A stretch of 12,964 nt of DNA from Mycoemilia scoparia (taxonomy: Eukaryota > Kickxellomycota > Kickxellomycetes > Kickxellales > Kickxellaceae). The stretch lies in contig JANBPU010000398.1 of NCBI GenBank assembly GCA_027575805.1, forward strand, positions 1 to 12,964, read 5' to 3'. The notes under the pieces are model-generated. The model searched no databases. It saw only the letters and a list, made by a program, of their open reading frames with translations, and was not told where the DNA came from. This document shows, piece by piece, positions 1-8,305 of this stretch. The translations under genes and the position numbers were made by a program. The first letter of the stretch is position 1; every line of letters starts with the position of its first letter.

Positions 1-175
1 TTTAAACATACCCCAGGTTGTTATGTTCAGCAGAACCACAACAACCCGCTCTTTCCAACATACCTTCCGCTAATACATATTTTTAGATACCCGATTTACT
101 ACTAATTAATCTTTAATTTCATAAGGCCATGCCTCAAACAAAATTAATAAATTATTACACATTTCTTGGGTCATT
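1..175. other. Left edge; short open frame running in from outside
   Basis: On the plus strand a frame is open from the first base to a TAA at 103-105 (34 codons), and the first 90 bases are richer in C than what follows. It could be the tail of a plus-strand exon that starts outside the window. Two overlapping AATAAA hexamers at 483-493 would suit its 3' end, but they lie beyond the two mobile elements. Open runs of this length are common by chance, and a second frame is also open for 23 codons. I recognise no protein here. Confidence 0.15.
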
Positions 176-276
176 TGGATCATAGTTTTTTGAAGGGTGA
201 CTTTTGGTGGCCAACGATTATAGGGGCAATCACAGCCAAATGAGTGTTTCTATAGCCCTTCAAAAATAACTACCCA
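176..276 (-). mobile_element. MITE-like element, copy A (inverted relative to B and C)
   Basis: A 101-bp non-coding element begins TGGATCATAGTTTTTTGAAG and ends CCCTTCAAAAATAACTACCCA-like, so the ends are imperfect terminal inverted repeats of about 20 bp. Read on the minus strand, its interior (ATTTGGCTGTGATTG, then CCTATAATCGTTGG) matches the interior of the copy at 11697-11811. The element is too short to encode a transposase, so it would be non-autonomous. The flanks are TT on both sides rather than the TA seen at copy C, so the target duplication is uncertain here. Confidence 0.75.
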
Positions 277-285
277 TTTATAATG

Positions 286-383
286 TGGGATATAATTTTT
301 GAATGATGAATGTTTGAGAATCAACTGTAATTGCTCCTATAATCATTGGCCTCCAAAAGCTAACCTTCAAAAACTATGATCCA
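286..383 (+). mobile_element. MITE-like element, copy B
   Basis: A 98-bp element begins TGGGATATAATTTTTGAATG and ends CTTCAAAAACTATGATCCA. It shares the core CCTATAATCATTGG and the TTGAAGG-type termini with copies A and C. It lies only 9 bp (277-285) from copy A in opposite orientation. The outer halves of A and B therefore form a larger inverted repeat, 176-234 against 325-383, mostly identical over nearly 60 bp. The left end is the most diverged of the six ends seen. The base pair after the right end is TA, but the left flank is TG. Confidence 0.7.
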
Positions 384-778
384 TATTTTCCTATATAAAT
401 AATGTTTTCAATTTATAAATGTTTGAGTAGATTTTTAATTACAAGTCTATTTTTTGCAAGATTTGAATGTATCATCACGTCGAATAAAATAAAGAACAAG
501 TGCATGTTAAAAAAGAGATAAAAGTAATATTAAAAAAGTACTAAAATCAAATCCCGTAAATAATAATAATACTAAGAGCAGTAGTAAAAGTTGGTTTATA
601 ACTAAAGAAATCGAAAATCTATATATATTCACAAGCTATTTTTCTATTGAAATCGAGGAAGCGAGTGAGTTTAAATATATAATAATCTCTCGCTCATCCT
701 CTTTCTCGGGGGTTTCTATAAATTTGCTGTTGAAGCTACTAAGATGGATGTATGGGTTAGAAATCAAACATGCAACTA
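384..778 (-). other. 3' flank of the Ca2+-ATPase gene
   Basis: This AT-rich stretch follows the pump's stop codon on the minus strand and should hold its 3' UTR and polyadenylation site. I find no canonical AATAAA on the minus strand here. The nearest variant is AATATA (plus-strand 624-629), about 150 nt past the stop, with further TATATA-type sequence at 672-682. Two AATAAA hexamers at 483-493 are on the plus strand and cannot serve this gene. No open frame of interest is visible. Confidence 0.4.
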
Positions 779-3700
779 TTAAAGGGCAATATCCTTATCC
801 TTGTGGTGGTGGTCAGTAGTACTACCAGCAGATCCCTGGTCATTTTCGTCATCAGAATCTGCAGTAGCGACAAGTGGCTGGTGGTGGTGATAAATATCCA
901 AGTTTATCCAAGGAATCAGAGTTGTAAATACACGATCTGGGATCAGGCGAACTACGACACCAATGGCCAAAGACAATGCACCAGCAATGATACAATATGC
1001 CCACTGCTGACCGTCAAGCCCTCTGGTCTTGAAAGCGGCACCGCCAAACTGGATGATGAGAACTTGGATGAATGCCGAAAATACAACAATGCCAATGAAG
1101 AATAAGTTTCGATGAAGGTTATAGAATACATTCAGCGAGTTGCCTAGACTACGAGAGTTGAATTCGTTGAAAAGCTGCATCCATACAAAAGAATTGAACA
1201 CAATTGTACGGATAACCATATAGTCTTCGTTATCGCTTGAATCAAGGTCAAACAAATTGTCAGCGGTGTAAAGGGTCAAGAAGGATATGGCGATCTGGTA
1301 GCAAGCTTGGATCAAAATCATCTTCCACATATGGAAGGTGATTAGCGGCGCATCCTTTCGCTCAGGTAATCTGTCAAGAAGTCTGTTGGTGGGTGGATCA
1401 GTAGCTAGGGCCAGGGCAGCAAAAGTATCCATAATAAGGTTTACCCATAAAAGCTGGACTGGAGTAAATACAGCGCGCTCGTTGTCGTCGGTCAAAGCTG
1501 AAACAAATGCAACCAAAACAGCAGTGACATTGACAGTCAGTTGGAACTGAAGGAACTTTTTGATCGCATCATTAACACAACGACCCCAAATACATGCCTT
1601 GACAATAGAGCTGAAATTGTCATCCATAAGAACGATTGCTGATGCTTCTTTGGCAACCTCGGTACCAGCAATACCCATACTGAAACCGACATTAGCAGCA
1701 CGCAGAGCAGGACCATCATTGGTACCATCACCAGTAACTGCTACCACTTCACTGTGGTCACGCAGCCAAGCGACAAGGACTCGTTTGTCTTCAGGAGACG
1801 AGCGAGCGAGTACACGGAGCCGAGGAACAACATCGTCCATCTGTTCAGGGGAAAGTTTGCGGAACTCTGGGCCTTCCATGATAATACCACCCATTCCAGG
1901 CGTATAGATACCGCACTGGGTGGCAATAGCACGAGCTGTAAGACGATTGTCGCCAGTAACCATACGGACAGTAATACCAGCCTTCTGACATCTTCTAACG
2001 GATTCAGCTACACCATCACGAAGTGGGTCTTCAATGCCAAATAGGCCAACCCAGACAAGACCTTTCTGAGTGCGCCATTCCAAATCAGATTCAAGGCTGC
2101 GGATATCGCCTTCGTCTAAATTATCAAAGTCGCGATAGGCAACACCGATTGTGCGAAGAGCTCGTGAGGCATAACGGGTGGTCTCCAATTTGAGATCCGA
2201 AAGAGTATCTTGGGTCAATGGAATAACAGGGATAGACTGATTTTCAGCAAAGTCATCGGGTAAAGAAAGCTTCTGCTGTTGTGGTGAAGCACTTCCAATC
2301 GCAGTATCGCTAGTACCTGAAGAAGACAGTGCTCTGTGGACTTCGTAACCATTGTTGTTGTTGTTACTATTCCCATTGGATACATTGGTGCTTCCAAGAG
2401 ATGATCCATCATCTCTCTGATTTGGAACAGCAAGGCTAAGCGGAGACGAAAAGTCTGGCTGGTTATTCGGAGTTTCGCTGTGAGTAGACTCAACACGAAG
2501 CAGAGGAACAGGAGGCATTCCAGGCATATTGACTTGACCTTCTTCGCCACCCTTCTCATTATTGTCGTCGCCTTCGTCAACCACACTGATTACAGGATGA
2601 CCTGGACTAGAAGGAGCATCACTGTTGCCATTGTTAAAGTTATCCAAAGAGAATGCAGGAATGTCAGTATTATTATTTCCATCAGCATAATCAAACTCAT
2701 CCTGGTCTTGTTTGCGGAACGCACCATCGACATCAATGATCCATTTACACTGGTCAATGAGAATTTCGGGAGCGCCCTTGACATAAAGTCTCCAGACCTC
2801 TTTTTCATCTTCGCGGCGCTTGATACGGACTAGGGTACTCATCGACTTGTTCTCGGAACTGAAAGGCCAGCACTGAACATAGTTGTCAATATCATCTTCG
2901 CGAAGAACCTTATAGCTGGGTGCATTCATAAAGTATGACCATTGCAGCAATGCAACTTCAGTTTTGGAACCTTCGAAAGCACAATCCGAATCATTTTGTT
3001 GGCCACCACCACTGCCTACTAGCGCAGCCACATCATCGCTCAAATCCTTGGCATCACTACCCTTCTTCTTTAGGAATTTTGGAAGTGGAAGGTTCTCTAC
3101 TACGGTACCCAAACGCTGTTTAAATGACCGTGGTGTTGATTTACGACCTTTGCTGCGAACACTAGATGTAGATATTCTAGAATTCCGAAGAACTGGAATG
3201 TTGCTGTTGTTACCGTTGGCTGCTGATTCATTATTGGCCTGATTATCATCATTGGATTCTTCATTACCAGCTTCGACGTCATTATTTTCGGCATCTTCAT
3301 TTTCAGCAGGAACGAATGCAGAACTGTTAACGGCAATAGCATCGTGGATAAGGGACATGACAGCCTTGGGACCCTCTTCTGGAAGCTCGTTCATTGGGAT
3401 CATGTCAAGTTCACAATCAGTAATCTCACTGAGCATGCTGAGGTTACTAAAACTACCTTCACTAAAGCTGGAGCCATCAATACTGGACATGAATGGGCTA
3501 AGACCAGGAGTAGTTCCGGGACTAGACGAAACGGAACCACGTCGAGAAGTACGATAGTAGCGACGACGGTGTCTTTCAATACGACGTGCTTGGCGTTCAG
3601 AAACCTGATCGTGCTGCTTCACAATAATATCATCGTCACCACTGGTCTTAGTGCCCAACAATTGTCCGCCCGAAGAGTTCTTGGGGTCATTGCCAGCGCC

Positions 3701-5641
3701 AGCATTAGTAGTGCCCTTGGTAGCAGCAGCAGCGGCATTGATGTCAATGATTTGACCCTTTGCGTCTGTAATAAGACCATCAGTAGGCGGCAAGGTAGCC
3801 ATTTGACGCTGTTGCTTGGCAGCACCTGGAGGATACGACGAAAATCTATACTGGTCTCCCAGAGTGCCAGTAACAACAGTCATCTTGTTCTGAGTCAAGG
3901 TACCAGTCTTGTCGGAACAAATAGCTGTAGCATTGCCCATAGTTTCACACGAGGCCAAGAGTCTGACGAAACAATTATCCTTAATCATTCTCTTTGTGGC
4001 AACGGCCAAAGCCAGCGTAACAGCCAGGGGAAGGCCTTCAGGAACCGCAACTACAATAATCGTAATAGTAGCAATCAAAATATCGACAATACTATTAACA
4101 ATATCAGTAGCTTTGCGAGATTTTTTGTGCTGAGCAAATTCAATAAAGTACTTGATCAAAAGCGCAACCAACATAAGACCAGCAGCAATACTGCCAAACT
4201 TGGTAATAGTGCCCGCCAATTTATCCAACTTATTCTGAAGTGGAGTAGGGTCTTGCTCTTTACGAGAAGCCAGCAGAGTTTTTCCATAGAACGAATTGAC
4301 ACCAACAGCGATAATGACACAAGTACCAACGCCCATCAAAACCTTACTTCCAGACAGCAAATAAGGCTCGGCATTGGTAGTAGGATCAATTTCCCTCAGC
4401 CTCAACATTTCTTCGTAATTGACCTTCTTTATAGCATCAGATTCGCCAGTCAATGAACTTTCATCGCACTTGAGATTAGATGCTGTCAACACAACCGCAT
4501 CAGCACCCAAGATATCACCAGGCTCAATATGCAAAACATCGCCAACCATCAAACATTGAATACAAATCATCCGTTCAACGCCATCCCTTACAACCCGGAC
4601 TTTTCTATAGTCCTTCTTGGCATTTAATTTCTGGAACTGGCGTTCTTTCTGATAGTCATTCATTGCAGATACAATAACAACCACAGCAACAGCAACAATA
4701 ATGGCGAAGCCTTCAACCCAATGTGTATTATCGCCATCATCTTCTTCATTACCGGTCACTCGCACATCCTGATAAATACCGATTGCCAAAGATACTAGAG
4801 CAGCGATATTAAGCAAGATCAAGAATTTGTCCTTGAGTTGCTCGATCATCAGCCGGATCAGGGTTTTGCCTTTGGCAGGCGGTAATAAGTTGGTTCCGTA
4901 CTGTTCAACGCGGTTAGCAAAAATTTGTTTGTCGTGGTTAAGATCTTCCATCCATGCTGCTGTTTCATATGGATTAACACGTTTTTTGCGGCGTGGATAC
5001 ATCTTTAGGAATTTTTTTCCAAAGCCCTTGGTGTTTCCGGCCTCGAGGTTTCCTTCCTCATTGGAATTATTATTGTTGCTATCATCGATCCATGTTGTAC
5101 CATCCAAACCACCATCACCACCATTAGTATTTTTGTTTCTGGCGCTTGGAGTGACAGACACAGAATCACTTTTATCGCGCTGTTCGTATTCTTCTGGCGA
5201 CGATGAAGAGAGCAATGCAGCGTTGACGGCCGGTAATACTACATCTGCTGATAAACCATAGCTTTGATCAGACTTTAGGGCCGTCAATAAACCAGCAGTA
5301 CCACCACCATTATCCAATAGCTGGCTATCCTTATTTGACACCATATCGCAAAGCTCATCAGCTGAATATTTGAATACAGTAACGGCAGAATGTTGCTCTT
5401 GTGTAGCTGAGGACAGTAAAGGTGAAGTCGATGGTGGCGTCGTTGTAGTAGTAGTCTGATGACGCTGGTGGCTTACTATGCTGTCGTTGTCAATATTATT
5501 TACATCTTGGCTTTTTATATTATCCTCTGTATTTGTGTTGGTGGTATTATTGGATTGTAAATATGCTTCTGGGCCTGGAGGTTGTTGAGATGTATTATTA
5601 TCTTCTGAATATGGAGAAGATGGTGAGTCTTTGTTGGTCAT
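779..5641 (-). CDS. PMC1: P2B-type Ca2+-transporting ATPase (Pmc1/PMCA family), single exon
   Basis: ATP-driven Ca2+ pump; fungal Pmc1 relatives clear cytosolic Ca2+ into the vacuole or out of the cell. The 1620-residue frame holds TGES (398-401, actuator), PEGLP (534-538, TM4 with Ca2+ ligand E535), DKTGT with phosphorylated D577, KGAPE (955-959, nucleotide site), TGDN (1229-1232) and TGDGTNDGP (1303-1311). TM6 carries N1401 and D1405, the PMCA-type single Ca2+ site. Ten membrane segments lie near 272-291, 310-327, 482-501, 517-537, 1363-1383, 1393-1414, 1439-1459, 1474-1492, 1512-1532 and 1547-1566. A conserved fungal N-terminal motif (93-130) is present; the C-tail is short and His-rich. 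The frame runs to 5710, but that codon is TTG; the first ATG is at 5641 with A at -3. Three low-complexity expansions (131-227, 593-887, 967-1153) explain the length; fungal homologues are usually about 1100-1400 residues. The exact paralogue is uncertain. Confidence 0.97.
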   Translation of the reverse strand: MTNKDSPSSPYSEDNNTSQQPPGPEAYLQSNNTTNTNTEDNIKSQDVNNIDNDSIVSHQRHQTTTTTTPPSTSPLLSSATQEQHSAVTVFKYSADELCDMVSNKDSQLLDNGGGTAGLLTALKSDQSYGLSADVVLPAVNAALLSSSSPEEYEQRDKSDSVSVTPSARNKNTNGGDGGLDGTTWIDDSNNNNSNEEGNLEAGNTKGFGKKFLKMYPRRKKRVNPYETAAWMEDLNHDKQIFANRVEQYGTNLLPPAKGKTLIRLMIEQLKDKFLILLNIAALVSLAIGIYQDVRVTGNEEDDGDNTHWVEGFAIIVAVAVVVIVSAMNDYQKERQFQKLNAKKDYRKVRVVRDGVERMICIQCLMVGDVLHIEPGDILGADAVVLTASNLKCDESSLTGESDAIKKVNYEEMLRLREIDPTTNAEPYLLSGSKVLMGVGTCVIIAVGVNSFYGKTLLASRKEQDPTPLQNKLDKLAGTITKFGSIAAGLMLVALLIKYFIEFAQHKKSRKATDIVNSIVDILIATITIIVVAVPEGLPLAVTLALAVATKRMIKDNCFVRLLASCETMGNATAICSDKTGTLTQNKMTVVTGTLGDQYRFSSYPPGAAKQQRQMATLPPTDGLITDAKGQIIDINAAAAATKGTTNAGAGNDPKNSSGGQLLGTKTSGDDDIIVKQHDQVSERQARRIERHRRRYYRTSRRGSVSSSPGTTPGLSPFMSSIDGSSFSEGSFSNLSMLSEITDCELDMIPMNELPEEGPKAVMSLIHDAIAVNSSAFVPAENEDAENNDVEAGNEESNDDNQANNESAANGNNSNIPVLRNSRISTSSVRSKGRKSTPRSFKQRLGTVVENLPLPKFLKKKGSDAKDLSDDVAALVGSGGGQQNDSDCAFEGSKTEVALLQWSYFMNAPSYKVLREDDIDNYVQCWPFSSENKSMSTLVRIKRREDEKEVWRLYVKGAPEILIDQCKWIIDVDGAFRKQDQDEFDYADGNNNTDIPAFSLDNFNNGNSDAPSSPGHPVISVVDEGDDNNEKGGEEGQVNMPGMPPVPLLRVESTHSETPNNQPDFSSPLSLAVPNQRDDGSSLGSTNVSNGNSNNNNNGYEVHRALSSSGTSDTAIGSASPQQQKLSLPDDFAENQSIPVIPLTQDTLSDLKLETTRYASRALRTIGVAYRDFDNLDEGDIRSLESDLEWRTQKGLVWVGLFGIEDPLRDGVAESVRRCQKAGITVRMVTGDNRLTARAIATQCGIYTPGMGGIIMEGPEFRKLSPEQMDDVVPRLRVLARSSPEDKRVLVAWLRDHSEVVAVTGDGTNDGPALRAANVGFSMGIAGTEVAKEASAIVLMDDNFSSIVKACIWGRCVNDAIKKFLQFQLTVNVTAVLVAFVSALTDDNERAVFTPVQLLWVNLIMDTFAALALATDPPTNRLLDRLPERKDAPLITFHMWKMILIQACYQIAISFLTLYTADNLFDLDSSDNEDYMVIRTIVFNSFVWMQLFNEFNSRSLGNSLNVFYNLHRNLFFIGIVVFSAFIQVLIIQFGGAAFKTRGLDGQQWAYCIIAGALSLAIGVVVRLIPDRVFTTLIPWINLDIYHHHQPLVATADSDDENDQGSAGSTTDHHHKDKDIAL
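2183..2743 (-). other. Second low-complexity expansion in the ATPase nucleotide-binding domain
   Basis: This codes residues about 967-1153, between KGAPE and the conserved segment containing LRTIGVAYRDF. In animal PMCAs these landmarks are, from memory, roughly 60-70 residues apart; here they are about 200 apart. The segment is rich in N, S, D, G, P and Q, includes a run of five Asn, and has no obvious fold. It stays in frame without stops, and its edges show no intron signature that would clearly remove it, so it is probably translated as a disordered loop. Confidence 0.8.
2981..3865 (-). other. First, larger low-complexity expansion after the phosphorylation motif
   Basis: This codes residues about 593-887, between DKTGTLTQNKM and the conserved GSKTEVALL segment. 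About 316 residues separate the catalytic Asp from KTE, against roughly 60-130 in typical PMCAs as I recall them. Visible elements are Ala- and Gly-rich runs near 635-660, an Arg-rich block with RRGS (R700-S703, a basophilic kinase-type site) followed by SSSP and TP, an acidic Asn/Glu stretch near 780-815, and a basic amphipathic segment at 837-861 (starts RSFKQRLG, ends KKKG). The last might bind calmodulin or membrane lipid, which is inference only. Confidence 0.8.
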
Positions 5642-5714
5642 TATGGTAGTATTGGTAGTAATAGTATTACAGTAGAAGTGTAGATTGAAATCTTTTTGTT
5701 TATAATTCAATGGT

Positions 5715-5733
5715 TATATATATATATATATAT
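5715..5733. repeat. (TA)n microsatellite in the ATPase 5' leader
   Basis: About nine and a half TA units lie 74-92 bp upstream of the start codon. Within the proposed mature leader this would make an AU-only tract. Length polymorphism is likely. Confidence 0.9.
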
Positions 5734-5750
5734 GAGTAATATGCTCCCGA

Positions 5751-6128
5751 CTATATGATATAGATAGATATAATTGAGGTTAAGCAAGGAAATAGTTGAA
5801 CAATTATAGATATATATATGGATGTATATGTAATGATGTTGTACATGCATGATAGATATATAAAACAAGGTCAATCAGCAAAGTGCATATGCAGGTTGCG
5901 CTAATAAACTGGAAATGAATATGAGAGAGAGAGAGAGAGAGAGAGGAGGAGCGTGATAATATCTCAATAGAAAAGGTGATGTAATAGTATAATAATAAAT
6001 TATAATGGTGGATCGTGAGCAAACAAGCAGAATAGAATGATGGAAGGATAGAGAAGGTAGGTACAAAATAAAGCAGTAATTGGGAGAAAGAATTTACATA
6101 CAATAGAAAATATATAGAAAATACTTAC
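5751..6128 (-). other. Candidate intron in the ATPase 5' UTR
   Basis: Read on the minus strand, a strong donor GTAAGTAT begins at 6128, and a second donor, GTATGTAA, begins at 6101. Near the other end a branch-point match GCTTAAC (plus-strand 5779-5785, branch A at 5780) is followed 29 nt later by the acceptor ATATAG, ending at 5751. Removing 6128-5751 (378 nt) or 6101-5751 (351 nt) would delete all four minus-strand ATGs between 6731 and the start codon. The length is long for a fungal coding intron but acceptable for a leader intron. Confidence 0.5.
5923..5944. repeat. (GA)n microsatellite
   Basis: Eleven GA units. On the transcribed (minus) strand this is a CT tract inside the candidate 5' UTR intron. 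Confidence 0.9.
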
Positions 6129-6731
6129 AGTGAATAGTGTTTAACAAACAGCTGCGAGATAAAATTGGAAATATAGAGAAGAGACTCAATAAGCGGTCGT
6201 CAACCACAATTGATCAATAAACCGTTTGATGAGACTACTACGCACAACAATGCTTAGCAAACACAAAGATATTGTTCGATGGTAGCACCCGGCGGGAATA
6301 TTGAGCGAGTAAACGAACGAATGCAGTTGTATGTAGTAAGGAACACACACACGCCGGTATAGTAAAGCAAGCTCTAGTCCTGCTGTTGTGAGCGAACAGA
6401 CAGATATATGGGGAGAAAGAAAGAACGATAGGAGGGGAAAGGAATACGAGAGAACTACACAGCAGTAGCAGAGTAAAGGAATGGTTGTGGAACAAAGAAG
6501 AGAAAGGATGAGAGGAGGTATTGGCTCTGGAATAGCTGTAGTAGCAGTATTATAATGGCCCCAGTGTCAGCAGCAGCGGCGATCTTTTATTTAAACAGTA
6601 GAAGCAGCTGAGAATCAGCAATGGCGATGGAACCACGCACAACAAGACAATGGCTATGGTAATGCCAATAATAATAACAACAATAATGGGAAAGCTGAGA
6701 AGTGAGGGGAGATTCAAAACATACAAAAGCG
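6129..6731 (-). promoter_or_regulatory. ATG-free 5' leader and core promoter region of the Ca2+-ATPase gene
   Basis: Scanning the plus strand for CAT (minus-strand ATG), I find none between 6129 and 6731; the first on either side are at 6732-6734 and 6097-6099. The plus strand of the same stretch has more than a dozen ATGs. Even allowing for its purine-rich plus strand, several minus-strand ATGs would be expected by chance. The minus strand is CT-rich (for example around 6400-6530). This is what selection against upstream start codons in a transcribed leader would look like. The transcription start cannot be fixed from sequence. Confidence 0.55.
6584..6595 (-). promoter_or_regulatory. Candidate TATA-like element
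   Basis: The minus strand reads TTTAAATAAAAG, the best TATA-like match in the region. Transcription starting about 30-40 nt downstream would begin near 6550 and feed directly into the CT-rich ATG-free leader. Such motifs are frequent in AT-rich DNA. Confidence 0.3.
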
Positions 6732-6841
6732 CATTGACAAGTCAAATAGGGCGAAACACAAGAATGTAGCAGCTGGGAAATAGACAACCACGATGGTGAG
6801 GATATGTCTTGGAAGCAAAGTGTCTCTTTCTCGCAAGTATA

Positions 6842-6860
6842 ATGGCTGTCAGGTAAGTAT
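6842..6860 (+). other. Candidate divergent mini first exon ending at a consensus 5' splice site
   Basis: On the plus strand ATGGCTGTCAG is followed at once by GTAAGTAT, a perfect match to the fungal donor consensus (CAG/GTAAGT). The ATG has A at -3 and G at +4. A possible acceptor lies at 7311-7313: a CTGAT branch-like motif, then TGTGTGCAG. Joining them continues the frame through an acidic stretch with EPMDYFDDDG to a TAA at 7380-7382, giving only about 26 codons. It would be transcribed away from the ATPase promoter. The product is too short to identify and may be an accident of sequence. Confidence 0.2.
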
Positions 6861-7190
6861 ACTTGGCCAAAAAAGGGAGTATTCTATGGAAAACCAAAAG
6901 TAAAAGAAATGGAGTTTAAGCAACAGGGCTGGAGCAGCAACTAAATAGCTTTTGGGAACAAACTAGATGAGACCACGCACAAATGCAGGCAGGCCAGCTA
7001 GCTAGTTGGTTGGTTAGTTGGGCCAAGAAAAGTCCACATAGCATGAGATAAGGCCACAGAGGAGGAGAGTAGTCTGAACTGTAGCGGAGAACGCAACGGC
7101 GGCGCAGAGTGTGGTGGGCGTAGTCAACAAGAAAATAAAGAGCCAAAAAATGAGAGCAATGAAGAGCCAGAACAAGCAAAGAAAACCAAA

Positions 7191-7210
7191 TGGAAATTTC
7201 CATATGGAAA
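7191..7210. promoter_or_regulatory. Two overlapping perfect palindromes
   Basis: TGGAAATTTCCA (7191-7202) overlaps TTTCCATATGGAAA (7197-7210). Dyad sites like these are typical for dimeric DNA-binding proteins. The second resembles the arms of an Mcm1/MADS-box site (TTTCC...GGAAA) but has a four-base instead of a six-base centre. No regulator can be named. Confidence 0.35.
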
Positions 7211-7355
7211 GTAAATCGCAGCAAGTTGGCAAATCAGCATGAAAGTCATTAGAGCACCACACCACTAGCAACAACAACAATATCGAACGATGCTGATGCG
7301 GGTTTGTGTGCAGGTCTGCAGAGCCGATGGATTATTTTGATGATGATGGCACCGG

Positions 7356-7396
7356 CTCACAGGCAGGCAGCAGCATGGAATAATGCTGCCTGTGAG
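7356..7396. repeat. Foldback (hairpin) in the GC-richer island
   Basis: CTCACAGGCAG (7356-7366) is exactly complementary to CTGCCTGTGAG (7386-7396). The inner GCAGCAT/ATGCTGC (7370-7376, 7383-7389) offers an alternative register. The left arm carries a 7-bp GGCAGCA duplication relative to the right arm. A stable stem is expected in RNA or single-stranded DNA; the function is unknown. Confidence 0.6.
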
Positions 7397-8305
7397 TGCT
7401 TTAAGGGGACTTCCCTCTGCCTTATGATGTTTGCGAGGGCAATACCGAATATACATGCTGGCACAACCACAAGCCGCTTTTTCAGGGCTGCTATTGGATG
7501 CCAAACAATCTCTCCTCCCACTCATCCTGCAGCTGCTGCCCTGCGCCTGTGTAAAATAGTTTCTCGATAAACTTTATAGAAGCTTTTTCTGAAAGTAATT
7601 TTTGGGATCACAAAACAATGCAGCAAGTATGCGTGCGTGTGCCCATTTGCCTTCAACCACCCCCGCGTAAACCCCATAGCATCAGCTCTGGATGTGGCTT
7701 CTTCTTATCAATCCACAAAGGCCTCTTAGAAAGACCCTCGCATCCATACGAACAGGCGCTGCTACGGACAATATCAGCCTTGGCTTATTCGGGCACATCG
7801 ATAGAGTACACGCACATCATTTCCAATTGATTGGTACTTTTCCACGGTCCTCACCACTGCCACCGCCATTCTCTGGCAGTTTTCTACAACAGCGGGGCTG
7901 GACGCTAGCCAATACCACGGCCGCCCTTGTCACACTACCAGCTATTTTCTGCGACCCATCCTCATGGCCAGCACTGGCCTTTTGCCCAAGCCCATAGCCA
8001 TCGCCAGAGCGTTTATTATACAATGCCTTTAGATACGCGGAAGAAACCGTGCTTAGAGCCATCATCTACAAGATAAATGCAAGGCTAAAATATATGCGTG
8101 GATATCAGCCATGAATGCAATTCCTGAGTCGCCCTCCCAGTTCCTTGCTTTGAATCAGCTACCATTCAAGCCTCCCTCCCAACTCTTTTTTCCACAATTA
8201 CGCCAACATTTACTTGGCTTTTCTTTGCTTTACGTGACCAACGGCCAAGACTTGCCCCATTCAAATGGCGTGTGATGTAATGTCCAAGGCGTTTGACCCC
8301 GTTAC

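Noticed and set aside
770..1105. 111-codon plus-strand frame over the 3' end of the pump gene
   Set aside because: It overlaps the conserved C-terminal membrane segments of the pump in antisense. There is no independent support.
3344..4456. 370-codon open frame on the plus strand, antisense to the Ca2+-ATPase
   Set aside because: It lies wholly inside a gene of clear identity on the other strand, its translation has no recognisable domain, and several other antisense runs occur along the same gene. It is best explained by codon composition.
5804..6495. Minus-strand frames of 63-99 codons upstream of the pump (for example 5804-6103 and 6238-6495)
   Set aside because: The second has no ATG at all (its first codon is TTG), and the first lies in the proposed leader intron over a GA/CT microsatellite.
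7618..7830. Plus-strand frame with HPYEQALLRTI, reminiscent of the HPY motif at the C-terminus of bacterial oligopeptide ABC ATPases
   Set aside because: Only about ten residues match, there are no Walker or signature motifs nearby, and the setting is eukaryotic. I judge it a chance resemblance.
7966..7979. GGCCAG-CA-CTGGCC inverted repeat followed by T's, terminator-like
   Set aside because: The 2-nt loop is too tight for a stable hairpin and intrinsic terminators are not expected here.
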